A DNA stretch of 64,000 nucleotides from Magnetospirillum aberrantis SpK (lineage in GTDB: Bacteria; Pseudomonadota; Alphaproteobacteria; Rhodospirillales; Magnetospirillaceae), in NCBI RefSeq assembly GCF_011022235.1, contig NZ_JAAIYP010000011.1, forward strand, positions 44,723 to 108,722. The letters run 5' to 3'. This document shows positions 1 through 8,373 of this stretch, piece by piece. The notes beneath the pieces are model-generated. The model did no database searches. It had not been told where the DNA came from and saw nothing but the letters and a program-made list of their open reading frames with translations. A program made the position numbers and the translations under genes. How positions within the stretch are numbered: the stretch's first letter is position 1; the number at the start of each line of letters is the position of its first letter.

Positions 1-473
1 AGGAGGACGTGGATGTCGCCCTGGTGATCCAGTCGGCCATGCGGCTGGCAGGGCACGTGGCCGCCGCCAAGCACCAGACCCTGGCGTTGCGCATGGCCGA
101 CCCCTTTCCCCGGCTTTCCGCCGACGAGCGTCTGTTGAAGCAGATATTGCTCAACATCGTGTCCAACGCCGCCAAGTTCACGCCCGAGGGCGGCCATGTC
201 ACCGTGACGGCCGAAGAGGTGGACGGAGCCATTCGCATCACGATCGAGGACGACGGCGTCGGCATCGCCCCACACGACATTCCGCTGGTGCTGCAACCTT
301 TCGGTCAGGCGGAAAATACCCTGACCCCAAAGCACGAAGGCACCGGTCTTGGTTTGCCGCTGGCCAAGGGTTTTATGGAACTGCACGGCGGCACGCTGGA
401 ACTGAAATCCGAGGTGGGCAAGGGAACGCGCATCACCCTGACCTTCCCGCCAGAGCGCACGGTCAAGACGTGA
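1..473 (+). CDS. Sensor histidine kinase, C-terminal part (cut by window edge)
   Basis: Only the HATPase_c ATP-binding domain of a sensor histidine kinase is visible. The N box (NIVSNAAKFTPEGG), the G1 box (DDGVGIAP) and the G2 box (GTGLGLPLAKGF) appear in the normal order and the protein stops at TGA 471-473. The reading frame is open to base 3, so the GTG at 9 is probably internal and the dimerisation/sensor part lies upstream of the window. The domain would bind ATP to autophosphorylate a histidine. The signal and partner regulator cannot be told from this fragment. Confidence 0.85.
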   Translation, partial: EDVDVALVIQSAMRLAGHVAAAKHQTLALRMADPFPRLSADERLLKQILLNIVSNAAKFTPEGGHVTVTAEEVDGAIRITIEDDGVGIAPHDIPLVLQPFGQAENTLTPKHEGTGLGLPLAKGFMELHGGTLELKSEVGKGTRITLTFPPERTVKT

Positions 474-520
474 ACGGCGGAATTCGCCATGTGGCGTCAC
501 ATTTGGTTACGTTTTGTTCC

Positions 521-724
521 CTAACTGACAACCACCTGATCTTTCGACCAGCGCCGAGCCAGGCTGCTGGGCTGGCGGCACCATTCCTCGAAGCGACGTC
601 GGGCGTCGGCCTCGGCGCGCTTGCGGTTGACGCGGCCGACATAGGTGATGCTCATCTCCACCGGGCCGTCGGCAAGACGGCCATCGGCGGAAAAGGCGAA
701 GCGAAGGGGGGCGCTCATGGGCAT
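521..724 (-). CDS. Small hypothetical protein downstream of lexA
   Basis: A 67-residue protein that I do not recognise. It has no signal peptide or membrane segment and its middle is rich in Arg, Ala and Glu (RKRAEADARRRFEEW), suggesting a helical basic region. The start at 724 is preceded by AGGAGG five bases upstream; an in-frame ATG at 718 is an alternative. It lies 23 bases after the lexA stop on the same strand, so it may be cotranscribed with lexA and be SOS-regulated, but this is inferred from position only. Confidence 0.5.
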   Translation of the reverse strand: MPMSAPLRFAFSADGRLADGPVEMSITYVGRVNRKRAEADARRRFEEWCRQPSSLARRWSKDQVVVS

Positions 725-747
725 GGGGGCCTCCTGTTGGCAAGAGA

Positions 748-1443
748 TCAGTATTGCCGCACCAGGCCGATCAGACGGCCCTGAACCTTGACCCGGTCGG
801 CGGGGAAGATCTTGGTTTCGTATTTCTTGTTGGCCGGCTCGAGCGCGATCGAGGCGCCACGGCGGCGCAACCGCTTCAGTGTCGCTTCCTGTTCGTCCAC
901 CAAGGCGACGACGATGGTTCCGGCCTCGGCGGTGTCGCAGCGACGGATCAGCACGGTGTCGCCATCCAGGATGCCGGCTTCGACCATGGAATCGCCCTCG
1001 ATTGTCAGCGCGTAATGCTCTCCGGCTCCCAAAAGAGAAGCGGGTACCTCGATGCTGGCGGAATGGTCGCGCAATGCTTCGATCGGGGTGCCGGCGGCGA
1101 TCTTGCCGTAAAGCGGCAGGCTGACCGCGTCGGCGTTGGAAGCCACCGGGGCGGCCCCGGCCAAGGCGAAGCCGCCGCGGATGACGGTGGGCGAGAACTT
1201 GGCCGAAGGGGCGGGAAGCGCGTCGACGTTCTCGGGCAACTTGACCACTTCAAGGGCGCGGGCGCGGTGTGCGAGACGGCGGATGAAGCCGCGTTCCTCA
1301 AGCCCGGTGATCAGACGATGGATGCCCGATTTCGACTTGAGGTCGAGGGCGTCCTTCATTTCGTCGAACGAAGGCGATATGCCGGAAGCACGCAGGCGCT
1401 GATCGATGAACATCAGCAATTCGTACTGCTTGCGGGTCAGCAT
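748..1443 (-). CDS. lexA: LexA repressor (SOS regulator)
   Basis: SOS transcriptional repressor and self-cleaving S24 peptidase, 231 residues. The N-terminal winged helix starts [10 protein letters not shown], the typical family start, so the longer in-frame extension to 1545 is rejected. The cleavage site is the Ala117-Gly118 bond (KIAAGTP), and the catalytic dyad is Ser152 (GDSMVEAG) and Lys190 (ATLKRL). RecA filaments on damaged DNA trigger cleavage and derepress the regulon. A matching SOS box lies about 60 bases upstream, so the gene should be autoregulated. It follows moeA on the same strand with a 107-base gap that holds this promoter. Confidence 0.96.
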   Translation of the reverse strand: MLTRKQYELLMFIDQRLRASGISPSFDEMKDALDLKSKSGIHRLITGLEERGFIRRLAHRARALEVVKLPENVDALPAPSAKFSPTVIRGGFALAGAAPVASNADAVSLPLYGKIAAGTPIEALRDHSASIEVPASLLGAGEHYALTIEGDSMVEAGILDGDTVLIRRCDTAEAGTIVVALVDEQEATLKRLRRRGASIALEPANKKYETKIFPADRVKVQGRLIGLVRQY

Positions 1444-1502
1444 GTGGGCAATCCCCCCGGACAGGCCGCGATTCGCGGAACAAAGGTGAAACCAATGTTC
1501 AT

Positions 1503-1517
1503 GTTCTATGCCTGTTC
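1503..1517 (-). promoter_or_regulatory. LexA binding site (alphaproteobacterial SOS box)
   Basis: The plus strand reads GTTCTATGCCTGTTC, an exact GTTC-N7-GTTC direct repeat, which is the alphaproteobacterial LexA operator. It is centred about 67 bases before the lexA ATG. Two further GTTC words flank it at 1497 and 1520, each six bases from a core half-site. Confidence 0.85.
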
Positions 1518-1550
1518 CCGTTCCCCCGTCAAGGAGGATTTGCACACATC

Positions 1551-2753
1551 TCAGAAAATGTCGGGCAACACCAGCGCACTGGCCATTTCGCCGGCCTTGG
1601 CGGCGGCGGCGTGCGGCGTGCGGACGACGAAGGCGGTTGCCGTGGCCAAGCCGGAAACCACGGCGGAATCCTGGCGTTCGTGCGGTGTCGCCACCACGAC
1701 ACCGTCCTGGTCGCGCGTCAGGTCGGCACGCAGATAATCCTGGCGGGCATCGTTGGCCCGCACGTCGCGGCCCAGGCGAACCGGAATCTCCGACAAACCG
1801 CCGACAAGCCCGGACAGGGCGCGCAGCAGCGGCACCAGGAACACATAGGCGCCGACCATGGCCGAAACCGGGTTGCCGGGCAAGCCCAGCACGGGAACCG
1901 ATTTCAGGGTGCCGAACATCAGCGGTTTTCCCGGCCGCATGGCGATCTTCCAGAAATCCAGCTTCATGCCGTGTTCTGCCAGCACGTCCTGGACCATGTC
2001 GTAATCGCCGACCGAAGCCCCGCCCGAAGTGACCAGAAGGTCGCAGCCGTTGGCCGCCGCGACCATGGCCGACAGGGAATCCCGGCTGTCACCGGCGATG
2101 CCCAGTTGCAGCGCTTCGCCGCCCAAGGCGGTCACCAGGGCGGCAAGGGCGGGGCCGTTGCATGACGGTAATTGCGCTGCCGCCAAAGGGTCGCCCGGCA
2201 TGGCGATTTCGTCGCCGGTGGACAAGATGGCGACGCGCGGCCGTCGGCGGACCGGCAGCCAGGGGACGTTCATGGCCGCCGCCAGGGCGATCTGACGAGG
2301 TCCTAGAATGGTTCCGGCTGTCAAACCCACTTGTCCCGGTTGGAAGTCCATGCCGCGCGGGCGCACGGACTGGCCGGCGCTCACGCTTTCCAACAGGCGG
2401 ACCCTGTCGCCTTCGCGCTCGGTGTCTTCCTGCATGATCACCGCGTCGGTGCCCAGGGGGATGGGGGCGCCGGTGAAGATGCGGACGGCCTGACCGGAGC
2501 CGATCTCACCGGTGAAGGGATGGCCGGCGGCGGATTGTCCGACAACCGTCAGTTCGGCGGGAATCGACGCGGTGTCGGCGGCGCGTACCGCATAGCCGTC
2601 CATGGCCGACACGTCGAGCGGCGGATGGGCGACGCGGGCAACCACGTCTTCGGCTACAACCCGGCCCAGGGCGGACGGGAGGGCGACCAGTTCCGCCGGC
2701 GACGGCCGGCACCCGGCCAAGACCCGTTCCAACGCCACTTCGACGGAAATCAT
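1551..2753 (-). CDS. moeA: Molybdopterin molybdenumtransferase MoeA
   Basis: Inserts molybdate into adenylylated molybdopterin in the last step of molybdenum cofactor synthesis. The 400-residue protein has the usual MoeA layout: an N-terminal part with [12 protein letters not shown] near residue 50, the MoCF/MogA-like domain with [11 protein letters not shown] near residue 240, the PGKP motif ([11 protein letters not shown]) and [11 protein letters not shown], and a C-terminal beta domain. It starts one base after the moaC stop, so the two are cotranscribed. The pathway feeds Mo-bis-MGD enzymes; nitrogenase uses a different cofactor. Confidence 0.95.
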   Translation of the reverse strand: MISVEVALERVLAGCRPSPAELVALPSALGRVVAEDVVARVAHPPLDVSAMDGYAVRAADTASIPAELTVVGQSAAGHPFTGEIGSGQAVRIFTGAPIPLGTDAVIMQEDTEREGDRVRLLESVSAGQSVRPRGMDFQPGQVGLTAGTILGPRQIALAAAMNVPWLPVRRRPRVAILSTGDEIAMPGDPLAAAQLPSCNGPALAALVTALGGEALQLGIAGDSRDSLSAMVAAANGCDLLVTSGGASVGDYDMVQDVLAEHGMKLDFWKIAMRPGKPLMFGTLKSVPVLGLPGNPVSAMVGAYVFLVPLLRALSGLVGGLSEIPVRLGRDVRANDARQDYLRADLTRDQDGVVVATPHERQDSAVVSGLATATAFVVRTPHAAAAKAGEMASALVLPDIF

Positions 2754-2754
2754 G

Positions 2755-3234
2755 TCAGCGGACCTCGTAAACGCCCGACTTGCCGCCCGATTTATGCACC
2801 AGATGGATGTCGGTGATGCACATGGATTTGTCCACCGCCTTGACCATGTCGTAGACGGTCAGCGCCGCCACCGATACGGCGGTCAACGCTTCCATCTCGA
2901 CCCCGGTCTGGCCCTTGAGCTTGCAGGTGGCCTCGATGGCGACGGCGTTATTCTCGGGCTCCAGCGACAGGTCCACCTTCACCGAAGTCAAGGCCAGCGG
3001 GTGGCACAGCGGAATCAGCTCGGGCGTGCGCTTGGCGCCCATGATGCCGGCCAGTTGCGCCACCGCCAGAACATCGCCCTTTTTCAGGCCGCGCCGTTGG
3101 ATCAGCGCCATGGTTTCGGGCGCCATCACCACGCGGCCGCGTGCCACCGCCACCCGCGTCGTCTCGGATTTGTCCGAGACGTCCACCATCACCGCGTTGC
3201 CATCGGTGTCGAAATGGGTAAGGTCGGCGGCCAT
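2755..3234 (-). CDS. moaC: Cyclic pyranopterin monophosphate synthase MoaC
   Basis: Converts 3',8-cyclo-7,8-dihydroguanosine 5'-triphosphate to cyclic pyranopterin monophosphate, an early step of molybdopterin synthesis. The 159 residues include the family signatures [18 protein letters not shown] and the conserved [20 protein letters not shown] block. The start is set by a TGATG junction with the trpC stop (one-base overlap), so the longer upstream reading is rejected. It sits between trpC and moeA in a tight operon. Confidence 0.95.
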   Translation of the reverse strand: MAADLTHFDTDGNAVMVDVSDKSETTRVAVARGRVVMAPETMALIQRRGLKKGDVLAVAQLAGIMGAKRTPELIPLCHPLALTSVKVDLSLEPENNAVAIEATCKLKGQTGVEMEALTAVSVAALTVYDMVKAVDKSMCITDIHLVHKSGGKSGVYEVR

Positions 3235-4055
3235 CAGCCCTTGGCGTCCAAGGTGGCGCCGCCGCCGACCAAAAGCACGCGGGTCGCCATTTCGACGTCG
3301 GGCCGCTTCATCAGCGTCTCGCCGATCAGGAAGCGCTTGGCGCCGGCGGCGACCATGCGTTTGATGTCCACCGGGCTGTCGATACCGCTTTCGCACACGA
3401 TGTGCCGGTCGCCGGGTACCAGCGGCGCCAGACGCTCGGTGGTGGCGAGATCGGTCTTCATGATCTTGAGGTCGCGGTTGTTGATGCCGATCAACGGCGA
3501 CTTCAGCTTAAGCGCGCGCTCAAGTTCGGCTTCGTCGTGCACTTCGATCAGCACGTCCATGCCGTAGCCCAGCGCGATGCTTTCCATGTTGGCCAACTCG
3601 ACGTCGTCCAACGCGCCGACGATCAGCAAGATGCAGTCGGCGCCCAGGGCGCGGGCCTCGACCACCTGATAAGGATCGACCATGAAATCCTTGCGGATCA
3701 CCGGCAGGTCGCAAGCCGAGCGGGCCTCGCCCAGGTCGGCGTCGGAGCCCTGGAAGAAACGCTGGTCGGTCAGAACCGACAGACAGGCGGCGCCGCCATG
3801 GGCGTAGGCGCGGGCCAACTGCGACGGCTTGAAGTCGGCGCGGATCAGTCCGGCCGACGGCGACGCCTTCTTGATCTCGGCGATCAGGCCGATGCCGGTG
3901 GTTTCCACCTTGTGGGTCAAGGCGGCGGCGAAGCCACGGGGCGGGGCCTGGTCCTGGGCGCGTTTCAACAGTTCCTGGATGGGGCGGCGGCTTTTGTTCT
4001 CGGCGACCTGACGGCGTTTTTCGTCGCAGATGCGGTCCAGAATGGTTCCGGCCAC
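3234..4055 (-). CDS. trpC: Indole-3-glycerol phosphate synthase TrpC
   Basis: Closes the indole ring to make indole-3-glycerol phosphate in tryptophan synthesis. This is a 273-residue single-domain TIM barrel without a fused TrpF. Visible motifs are the N-terminal helix [16 protein letters not shown], the catalytic strand [12 protein letters not shown], the [12 protein letters not shown] loop, [10 protein letters not shown] and CESGI. It lies one base after the trpD stop and overlaps moaC by one base. Confidence 0.96.
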   Translation of the reverse strand: MAGTILDRICDEKRRQVAENKSRRPIQELLKRAQDQAPPRGFAAALTHKVETTGIGLIAEIKKASPSAGLIRADFKPSQLARAYAHGGAACLSVLTDQRFFQGSDADLGEARSACDLPVIRKDFMVDPYQVVEARALGADCILLIVGALDDVELANMESIALGYGMDVLIEVHDEAELERALKLKSPLIGINNRDLKIMKTDLATTERLAPLVPGDRHIVCESGIDSPVDIKRMVAAGAKRFLIGETLMKRPDVEMATRVLLVGGGATLDAKG

Positions 4056-4056
4056 G

Positions 4057-5124
4057 TCAAATCTCCCGGTTGGTGATGGCGACCATGCGCTCCAGCGCGG
4101 CCAGGGCCTTGCCCCGGTCGATGCTGTCGGCGGCCATGACCGCGCCTTGCTTCAGGTCCTCGGCCTTTCCGGCTACCACCAGGGCGGCGGCGGCGTTCAG
4201 GACCACGATGTCGCGGTAGGCGCCGGGCGCGCCGGCCAGCAAGGCCCGCAACGCCTCGGCGTTGGTGGCGGCGTCGCCGCCCTTCAGTTCGGCGGCGGTG
4301 GCGCGTCTGAGGCCGCAATCCTCGGGCCGCGCCTCGAACAGCGTCACCTTGCCGTCCTTCCATTCGCCGACCAGGGTCGGGCCGGTGGTGGTCAGTTCGT
4401 CCAGGCCATCGGAACCGTGCACCACCCAGGCGCGTTCGGCGCCCAGGCGGCCCAGCACGTTGGCCATGGGCTCGACCCACTGGCTGGCGAACACGCCCAT
4501 CACTTGGCGGGTGGTCCGCGCCGGGTTGGCCAGCGGCCCCAACAGGTTGAAGATGGTGCGCGTGCCCAGTTCGACGCGCGGGCCGGCCACATGGCGCATG
4601 GCGTTGTGGTGACGCGGCGCCATCAGGAAGCCGATGTTGTTGTCCCACAGGCTTTCCTTGACCAGCGCCATGTCGGCATCGATCTTGATGCCCAACGCCC
4701 CCAGCACGTCGGCCGATCCCGATTTGGACGACAGCGCCCGGTTGCCGTGCTTGGCCACCGGCACGCCGGCGCCGGCCACCACGAAGGCGGCGGCGGTCGA
4801 GATGTTGTAGGTGCCGGAACCGTCTCCGCCGGTGCCGCAGGTGTCGATGGCCCCCTCGGGTGCTTCCACCGGCAGCGCCTTGGCCCGCATGATGCGGGCA
4901 GCGCCGGTGATTTCCTCGATGGTTTCGCCGCGTACGCGCAACGCCATCAACAGGCCGCCGATCTGGGCCGGTGTGGCGTCGCCCGACATGATGACTTCGA
5001 ACACCTCTTCGGCCTGGTCCTCGGACATGGTGTGGCCGACGGCGACGCGGCCCAGCACTTCCTTCATCAGAACCAGCGACGTGGGGGCGGGAGCGGAGGT
5101 CGGGGTGGGGGTGGGCGTGGACAT
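4057..5124 (-). CDS. trpD: Anthranilate phosphoribosyltransferase TrpD
   Basis: Transfers phosphoribose from PRPP to anthranilate. The 355 residues carry the glycine-rich PRPP loop [15 protein letters not shown] and the [21 protein letters not shown] block. The start at 5124 forms a TGATG overlap with the trpG stop, so translational coupling is likely. The first 15 residues are a low-complexity Thr/Pro/Ala stretch ([14 protein letters not shown]) before the conserved fold begins at LVLMKEVL. Confidence 0.96.
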   Translation of the reverse strand: MSTPTPTPTSAPAPTSLVLMKEVLGRVAVGHTMSEDQAEEVFEVIMSGDATPAQIGGLLMALRVRGETIEEITGAARIMRAKALPVEAPEGAIDTCGTGGDGSGTYNISTAAAFVVAGAGVPVAKHGNRALSSKSGSADVLGALGIKIDADMALVKESLWDNNIGFLMAPRHHNAMRHVAGPRVELGTRTIFNLLGPLANPARTTRQVMGVFASQWVEPMANVLGRLGAERAWVVHGSDGLDELTTTGPTLVGEWKDGKVTLFEARPEDCGLRRATAAELKGGDAATNAEALRALLAGAPGAYRDIVVLNAAAALVVAGKAEDLKQGAVMAADSIDRGKALAALERMVAITNREI

Positions 5125-5714
5125 CAGGCGATGGTTCCCTTGTACATGCGGCACAGGTCGAGGAAATTCTTGAGCATGGTGTGACCGTGTTCGGTCTCGA
5201 TGCTTTCGGGATGGAACTGCACGCCCCACACCGGCAGGCCGCGACCGGCCAAACCCATGATCAGACCATCCTTGGTCCAGGCGGTGACCGTCAGGGTCGG
5301 GGGAAGGCTGTCGCGTTCGACCACCAGCGAATGGTAACGGGTGGCGCGGAACGGCGAGGGCAGACCGGCGAAGATACCGGTGCCGTCGTGGAAGATGTCG
5401 TCCACCTTGCCGTGCATGGGCTGTGGCGCACGTACAACCTTGCCGCCGAAAGCCTGGCCCATGGATTGTTCGCCCAGGCACACGCCGAACATCGGCACCT
5501 TGCCGGCGGCGGCCTTGATCAGGCCCAGGCAGATGCCGGCCTTGTCGGGATCGCAAGGGCCGGGCGAGATGACGATACCCTCGGGGTTCAGCGCCAGCGC
5601 TTCGTCCACCGTGAGGGCGTCGTTGCGGTGCACCTGAACCTCGGCGCCCAACTCGCCCAGATAGTGCCAGAGGTTGTAGGTGAAGCTGTCGTAATTGTCG
5701 ATCAGCAGGAACAT
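5124..5714 (-). CDS. trpG: Anthranilate synthase glutamine amidotransferase TrpG
   Basis: Class I glutamine amidotransferase subunit, 196 residues, supplying ammonia to TrpE. It begins [14 protein letters not shown] as the family does. The nucleophile is Cys79 in GVCLGEQ and the C-terminal His/Glu pair lies in [12 protein letters not shown]. The residue after the nucleophile elbow is Glu where many relatives have His. TrpE is not adjacent, so it is encoded elsewhere. First gene of trpGDC-moaC-moeA. Confidence 0.94.
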   Translation of the reverse strand: MFLLIDNYDSFTYNLWHYLGELGAEVQVHRNDALTVDEALALNPEGIVISPGPCDPDKAGICLGLIKAAAGKVPMFGVCLGEQSMGQAFGGKVVRAPQPMHGKVDDIFHDGTGIFAGLPSPFRATRYHSLVVERDSLPPTLTVTAWTKDGLIMGLAGRGLPVWGVQFHPESIETEHGHTMLKNFLDLCRMYKGTIA

Positions 5715-5919
5715 GGCGCGCCCTAGAAAAGTATAAGGTTCATGCGGCGGGCCAAGCCCCGGCCGCGTGGGGCGCAGGTTACACGCCATCAATTCGCGAC
5801 GCCATAGGCTTCGCGGCCCGTTTCCGCTGTCGCCGCCACAGGGATGGGCCAAGGACGGCGGCAAGAAGCGTGGGGCGTGACAGGGGCAACTCTTTCTCCT
5901 ACAACGGCAGTGTGTATCA

Positions 5920-8292
5920 ATGGTGGAAACTCGGATGCCCCCTTCGGTCACCTCTCAGCGGGCTTGTCTGGTCGCCGCCGCAATGGTTGTCGCCGTGCTG
6001 GTTGCGGGGATGGTGTGGGCGGTTCCGCCGTTGCTCACCGCCTTTGCTGCCATGGGCGTCTATTTCGTGTCGGTGGCGACCTACGAGTTGGCGGTTCTGC
6101 GCGTGCATCGCCGGGACAGCACCGGACTGGACTGGTCGTTGTGGCGGGAACGCCGCTTCGACCGGAAACGGGTGCTGGTGAAGCTGGTCGGGCTGTTCGG
6201 GTCGTGCGCGGTGGTGGTCGGGGTGCATTGGCTGTTCCGCATCTATGACCCCGGCCAGATGGAACTGGCGGGGTTGGTCGGCTTGGTGCTGTCGCCGCTG
6301 GGAGTGGGGCTGGCTGTCGGCTATGTCCTGGTGATCGACACCGTGATGGTGCGGCCCGAGGACGGCTACTGGCATGTCGGCAACCTCTTCCTGGGCCGCT
6401 TCGACCGGGTGGAACGGGACGAGTTGCGGGAACACGCCTTGGCCTGGACCATCAAGGGGCTGTTCCTGCCGATCATGTTTGTCTATCTGGTCGGCACGCT
6501 GGGGCGGCTGCAACATGATATCGGTTTCGTTTCCGCCGGTTATGTTCCCTTGGTCCGGTGGCTGGTGGACTTCGCGGCGGCCGTCGAGCTTACCGTAGTG
6601 TGCGTCGGCTATTCCTGTACCTTGCGGCTGTTCGACGCCCACATCCGTTCGTCGCACCCCTTCCTCCTCGGCTGGCTGGTCACCCTGGCCTGTTACGAGC
6701 CCTTCAACAAAGTGGTGACCGGGACCGTCCTGCGTTACAACGACGGACATTATTGGTTCGATTCCTTCGGCGACGTCCCGCTTATGGCGATTCCCTGGGG
6801 CGCGGCGCTGTTGGCTTCCTTCATCTTTTGGTTGTGGGCGACGACGGCCTTTGGCCTGCGCTGGTCCAACCTCACCCATCGCGGCATCGTCACCAACGGT
6901 CCCTACCGTTTTACCAAGCATCCCGACTACCTGTCGAAATCCATCTTCTTCTGGCTGGTGAACGTGCCGTTCCTTTCCACCGCCGGGGTGTTCGAGGCAG
7001 TGCAGGGATCGCTGATGCTGGCCGGCGTCAACCTGATCTACTATGGCCGGGCCAAGATGGAGGAACGCCACCTGTCCCGTGATCCGGCTTATCGTGCCTA
7101 TGCGGCGGCGATCCGGGAGCGGGGCCTGTTCCGTTTCCTGCCCGGTCTGGCGACCAGGCTCGCCAGGATGCCGAACCGGGTGGCCGGAGGGAGACGCGTG
7201 CGGTTCTGGCTGCCGGTGGGCGCGGCGTTGGCCCTGGCTGGGGGGGGCGCGTTGAATATCCGGTCGGGGGCGGGGACGGATGTCCGTGACGTGGTCACGA
7301 CCTTCATGGCGCGTCACCATATTGCCGGCGCGGTGGTGGCATATGGACCTGTCGGCGGCAAGCCGGTCGTGCAAGCCTTTGGTGAGTTGGACCCGTTGAC
7401 ACATGTGCCGATGCGGCCCGATCTTCGCTTCCACGTCGCCAGTCTTTCCAAACCGCTGACTGCCGCTGCCGTCTTCGCCTTGCGGCGCGAGGGACGGCTT
7501 GCCCTGGATGAGCGTTTGGCGGACATTTTCCCCGAAGTCGCCAGGGCGGCGGATGCACGATATGGGGAAATCACTGTCCGCCATCTGCTACAGCACACCG
7601 CCGGCTTTGACCGCACCGGCACCTTTGATCCCATGCTGGAGCCCGAGGCGGTTCTTGGGCGCGGCGGCGCGGATGTGGATGTATGCGACGGCATCGCGGA
7701 AGCCATGCTGGAGCGTCCGTTGCAGTCTCGACCGGGAACGACCCAGGTTTATTCCAACCTCGGCTATTGCTGGCTGGGACGGATCGTCGCGCGGCGCGCG
7801 GGCATGCCGTATGAAGAATATGTCCGCCAACAAGTCCTGGCGCCACTGGGCCTGCGGTGCCAGATCGGCGAAAGCGGGCTGGCGGCGGACGGCTTGGCCC
7901 AGGGGTACCTCGGTTCCGCACCACGCCCGCAGCCGTTACCCCATGATCGCCGGACAGAGGGGATGTGGCGTCGTCTGGGGGCGGCTGGCGGTTGGATTTG
8001 TTCCGCCGAGGAGTATTTTCGTTTCGCGTCGCAGGCGGTGGATCCCGAGGCACTGGTGCCGCCGTCGTCCGTGCCCTCGTCCTTCAGCTTTTACGGTTTG
8101 GGGTGGCGAGTTTGGCCGACGCGACATGTTCTGACCCACTCCGGGTTCATGCCGGGTGTGTTCAGCTTGACCATGAAAATGGCTGACCAGTGGGTGGTGG
8201 TGGCTCTGTTCAATGGTGGGGTCGATGACGGGCTGGAGGCCTTTGGCGAACTGTTCGAGGGCTTGTCCCGCGTCAATCATGACGGCGCCTGA
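5920..8292 (+). CDS. Fusion: integral-membrane isoprenylcysteine methyltransferase-like domain plus class C beta-lactamase-like serine hydrolase
   Basis: A 790-residue two-part protein. The first ~400 residues are a multi-span membrane region whose end has the ICMT/PEMT-type SAM-methyltransferase signature [18 protein letters not shown] (about residues 321-338) and [14 protein letters not shown]. After a transmembrane segment near residues 428-440 comes a beta-lactamase/penicillin-binding fold with all three active-site motifs: SLSK (Ser508, Lys511), YSN (611-613) and HSG (740-742). The hydrolase part is probably periplasmic. Neither substrate is known. An in-frame ATG at 5935 is an alternative start. 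It diverges from trpG across a 205-base gap with no clear promoter. Confidence 0.8.
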   Translation: MVETRMPPSVTSQRACLVAAAMVVAVLVAGMVWAVPPLLTAFAAMGVYFVSVATYELAVLRVHRRDSTGLDWSLWRERRFDRKRVLVKLVGLFGSCAVVVGVHWLFRIYDPGQMELAGLVGLVLSPLGVGLAVGYVLVIDTVMVRPEDGYWHVGNLFLGRFDRVERDELREHALAWTIKGLFLPIMFVYLVGTLGRLQHDIGFVSAGYVPLVRWLVDFAAAVELTVVCVGYSCTLRLFDAHIRSSHPFLLGWLVTLACYEPFNKVVTGTVLRYNDGHYWFDSFGDVPLMAIPWGAALLASFIFWLWATTAFGLRWSNLTHRGIVTNGPYRFTKHPDYLSKSIFFWLVNVPFLSTAGVFEAVQGSLMLAGVNLIYYGRAKMEERHLSRDPAYRAYAAAIRERGLFRFLPGLATRLARMPNRVAGGRRVRFWLPVGAALALAGGGALNIRSGAGTDVRDVVTTFMARHHIAGAVVAYGPVGGKPVVQAFGELDPLTHVPMRPDLRFHVASLSKPLTAAAVFALRREGRLALDERLADIFPEVARAADARYGEITVRHLLQHTAGFDRTGTFDPMLEPEAVLGRGGADVDVCDGIAEAMLERPLQSRPGTTQVYSNLGYCWLGRIVARRAGMPYEEYVRQQVLAPLGLRCQIGESGLAADGLAQGYLGSAPRPQPLPHDRRTEGMWRRLGAAGGWICSAEEYFRFASQAVDPEALVPPSSVPSSFSFYGLGWRVWPTRHVLTHSGFMPGVFSLTMKMADQWVVVALFNGGVDDGLEAFGELFEGLSRVNHDGA

Positions 8293-8313
8293 AACACGGG
8301 CCTGCGGTAATGC

Positions 8314-8340
8314 TTGACCTTCCAGCGACTGAAAGGTCAA
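8314..8340 (+). promoter_or_regulatory. MerR/CueR-type operator-promoter for copA
   Basis: The dyad ACCTTCC...GAAAGGT sits directly after a -35 like TTGACC and ends TCAA. This is the layout of copper-responsive MerR-family promoters, where the activator binds within an overlong spacer. It lies 34-60 bases before the copA ATG, and a CueR homologue is the second gene of the operon. Confidence 0.7.
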
Positions 8341-8373
8341 TTCTTGGCAGGGTCGGAGCAAGGAGACGCAGCC

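Noticed and set aside
1443..1545. N-terminal extension of LexA
   Set aside because: It would translate through the SOS box and promoter; the family starts at [10 protein letters not shown].
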